From positions 1 through 5,431 of the forward strand of contig DAOUUT010000252.1 in assembly GCA_030668025.1 (NCBI GenBank): 5,431 bases of DNA. Reading direction: 5' to 3'. The notes beneath the pieces are model-generated. The model saw only the letters and a program-made list of their open reading frames with translations, searched no databases and was not told the DNA's origin. The position numbers were made by a program, and so were the translations under genes. Within the stretch, counting starts at the first letter, position 1. Each line of letters opens with the position of its first letter. This document shows, piece after piece, positions 4,067-5,431 of this stretch. This DNA is from Promethearchaeota archaeon. Lineage in GTDB: Archaea; Asgardarchaeota; Lokiarchaeia; Sigynarchaeales; SOKP01.

Positions 4067-5431
4067 TTATTCAATAACTATTGCCGGTCGACCTGGTAGC
4101 GATTGGGACGCTTTTTTTTCTTTTGAGTCGCTCTCTAAAACGATATTTATTGGGCAGTTGAATTTTTTTTTAATAATTGGTATCATCTCCTTAAAGAATT
4201 GATACTCTTCTTCACTTGAAAGTGTATATTTTGGATATTTACCAATATTTTTTAATATTTTTGCCGTTGTTTGATTAATGAATTTAGCGTAAGTTTTAAA
4301 CTCGTCATGTTGCATTATCTTTTTCATGATTTCTCCTTGATTTTTTGATTTTTCTATTAAAGACATTAATAACGAATAGAATTTGAATTTCCACGAAGCG
4401 GCAATTATTATAGTAATGTGTTTTAACTTGTCTTTTTTGGTTGCTAATTTAATGCTGTTAATATCGTCTACAGTATTGCCCATAAGTTTCCATTTAAATT
4501 CGTTTTCGACAGTTAACAAGGAACCGTTATACGAGGGCCAATTGGCTAAACTGATAAACTCTTTTTTCCCCAAAAGTTCCCAAATCTCCTCTGTTGTATG
4601 TGGAGCAATAGGGTGGAAAAGCATTGTCAATTTTTCTCTACACTCGTTGAAAATTTCTTTTAATCCACCTTCGTCCTTATATTTTGTTAAATCCGAAAAA
4701 AATAGAATAATATGATTTATAACATCTCGTATGGCAAGTTTCTCGTAGCTTTCTGTAACTACTTTTATAGTTTTATTCAAATTGTATGTTATTAATTCGT
4801 CCCTAATGGAACTCTTTGCTCGTAGTTTTTCTATTGGTTCTCTTAACAAGAGAAAAAAATTCCTCATAAATTTGTAAGCGAAATCTACTCCTTCGTCAGA
4901 CCATTCTAACCCAGATTTTGGACTAGCTCCAAACAAAATAAAAAATCTCGCTGCATCGGCTCCATATTTATTCATAATTCCAATTGGTTCTACAGTATTA
5001 CCAAGACTCTTACTCATTTTAACACTTTTCAAAATATATTCCGTTCCGCATCGTTTACATTTCTTATCGTGCATTTCTGCTTTATTTGCGAATGTTTCGC
5101 ATTCAGGGCAGAAAGGATGGACTTTATTTATCATTCCTTGTGTTAATAACTTTTGAAATGGTTCGTCACACGAATGAAGCCCAAGATCTCGAGCTACTTT
5201 AGTGAAAAACCTTGCGTATAATAAATGAAGCACAGAATGTTCAACGCCTCCAATATATTGATCGACATTCATCCAATAGTCTGCTATATCTTTTCTATAT
5301 GGTAAATTCTTCTCATCAGGATCGCAAAACCTGAAGAAATACCACGAACTATCTACAAAAGTATCCATTGTATCTGTTTCTCTTCTAGCTGGTTTTCCAC
5401 ATTTTGGGCATTGGACTTTTACAAAACTTAC
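4067..5431 (-). CDS. leuS: Leucyl-tRNA synthetase, C-terminal 454 residues (5' end outside window)
   Basis: The class I synthetase charges tRNA-Leu with leucine at the expense of ATP. The frame is open to the window edge; the 21 codons before the ATG at 5368 encode [14 protein letters not shown], so that ATG (in [15 protein letters not shown]) is internal. Visible parts: a zinc pair CPKC (fragment residues 8-11), the catalytic core with [17 protein letters not shown] (about 59-75), a second zinc knuckle CPEC/CKRC (108-128) inserted just before the signature KMSKSLGN (138-145), then the helical anticodon-binding domain with [12 protein letters not shown] and FISLANWP (about 277-299), and a C-terminal domain from about residue 337, ending in [10 protein letters not shown]. 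The core reads as bacterial LeuRS, but the end of the anticodon domain and the C-terminal domain read as archaeal. The editing domain and HIGH motif lie outside the window. It is transcribed towards the 283-residue gene, with its own terminator. Confidence 0.93.
   Translation of the reverse strand, partial: VSFVKVQCPKCGKPARRETDTMDTFVDSSWYFFRFCDPDEKNLPYRKDIADYWMNVDQYIGGVEHSVLHLLYARFFTKVARDLGLHSCDEPFQKLLTQGMINKVHPFCPECETFANKAEMHDKKCKRCGTEYILKSVKMSKSLGNTVEPIGIMNKYGADAARFFILFGASPKSGLEWSDEGVDFAYKFMRNFFLLLREPIEKLRAKSSIRDELITYNLNKTIKVVTESYEKLAIRDVINHIILFFSDLTKYKDEGGLKEIFNECREKLTMLFHPIAPHTTEEIWELLGKKEFISLANWPSYNGSLLTVENEFKWKLMGNTVDDINSIKLATKKDKLKHITIIIAASWKFKFYSLLMSLIEKSKNQGEIMKKIMQHDEFKTYAKFINQTTAKILKNIGKYPKYTLSSEEEYQFFKEMIPIIKKKFNCPINIVLESDSKEKKASQSLPGRPAIVIE

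Noticed and set aside
4383..4715. 110-residue plus-strand reading frame inside leuS
   Set aside because: It is antisense to the well-conserved LeuRS anticodon-binding and C-terminal region and shows no family likeness. The same holds for the small antisense frames at 2202-2438 and 3622-3843.
5366..5368. ATG at 5368 as the leuS start
   Set aside because: The 21 upstream codons continue the conserved LeuRS sequence (CPKC ... RRETDT), so the gene begins outside the window.

Overview
This is an AT-rich window (about one third GC by eye) with two gene ends cut by its edges and three complete genes. It most likely comes from an archaeon, plausibly an Asgard (Lokiarchaeia-like) lineage. The case rests on four things: a heterodisulfide reductase HdrC subunit; a leucyl-tRNA synthetase whose C-terminal part looks archaeal; an unrecognised two-lobed protein that resembles the longin/roadblock-like proteins abundant in Asgard genomes; and gene ends marked by plain T-tracts rather than hairpin terminators. 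The lineage is an inference from protein character, not a database result.

Layout, left to right. (1) Positions 1-458, plus strand: the 3' part of hdrC with both [4Fe-4S] cysteine motifs, followed by a T-rich terminator. (2) Positions about 485-1950, minus strand: a tnpB-only IS200/IS605-type element. Its TnpB is full length (RNA-guided nuclease family), and the 3' end of the gene folds into nested hairpins that make a good omega-RNA candidate. No tnpA transposase is present. (3) Positions 1799-2238: a gene-free stretch of about 440 nt. It holds two inverted repeats close to tnpB, then four copies of a TAATAC(G)A motif spaced 29, 29 and 28 nt apart, then one copy of a 32-nt repeat. (4) Positions 2239-3009, plus: tpiA of the long bacterial/eukaryotic type, starting at a GTG with a Shine-Dalgarno. 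(5) Positions 3039-3890, minus: the 283-residue longin/roadblock-like hypothetical gene, convergent with tpiA. (6) Positions 3891-4066: an intergenic region with the promoter of that gene, the second copy of the 32-nt repeat, and the T-tract terminator of leuS. (7) Positions 4067-5431, minus: the C-terminal 454 residues of leuS, with a bacterial-type catalytic core joined to an archaeal-type C-terminal domain.

The genes do not form one operon. HdrC (redox metabolism), TPI (central carbon metabolism) and LeuRS (translation) look like unlinked housekeeping genes with a mobile element settled between two of them. The most interesting items are the putative omega-RNA and displaced active-site glutamate of TnpB, the periodic motif array and the duplicated 32-nt element near tpiA, and the mosaic bacterial/archaeal ancestry of LeuRS and TPI.
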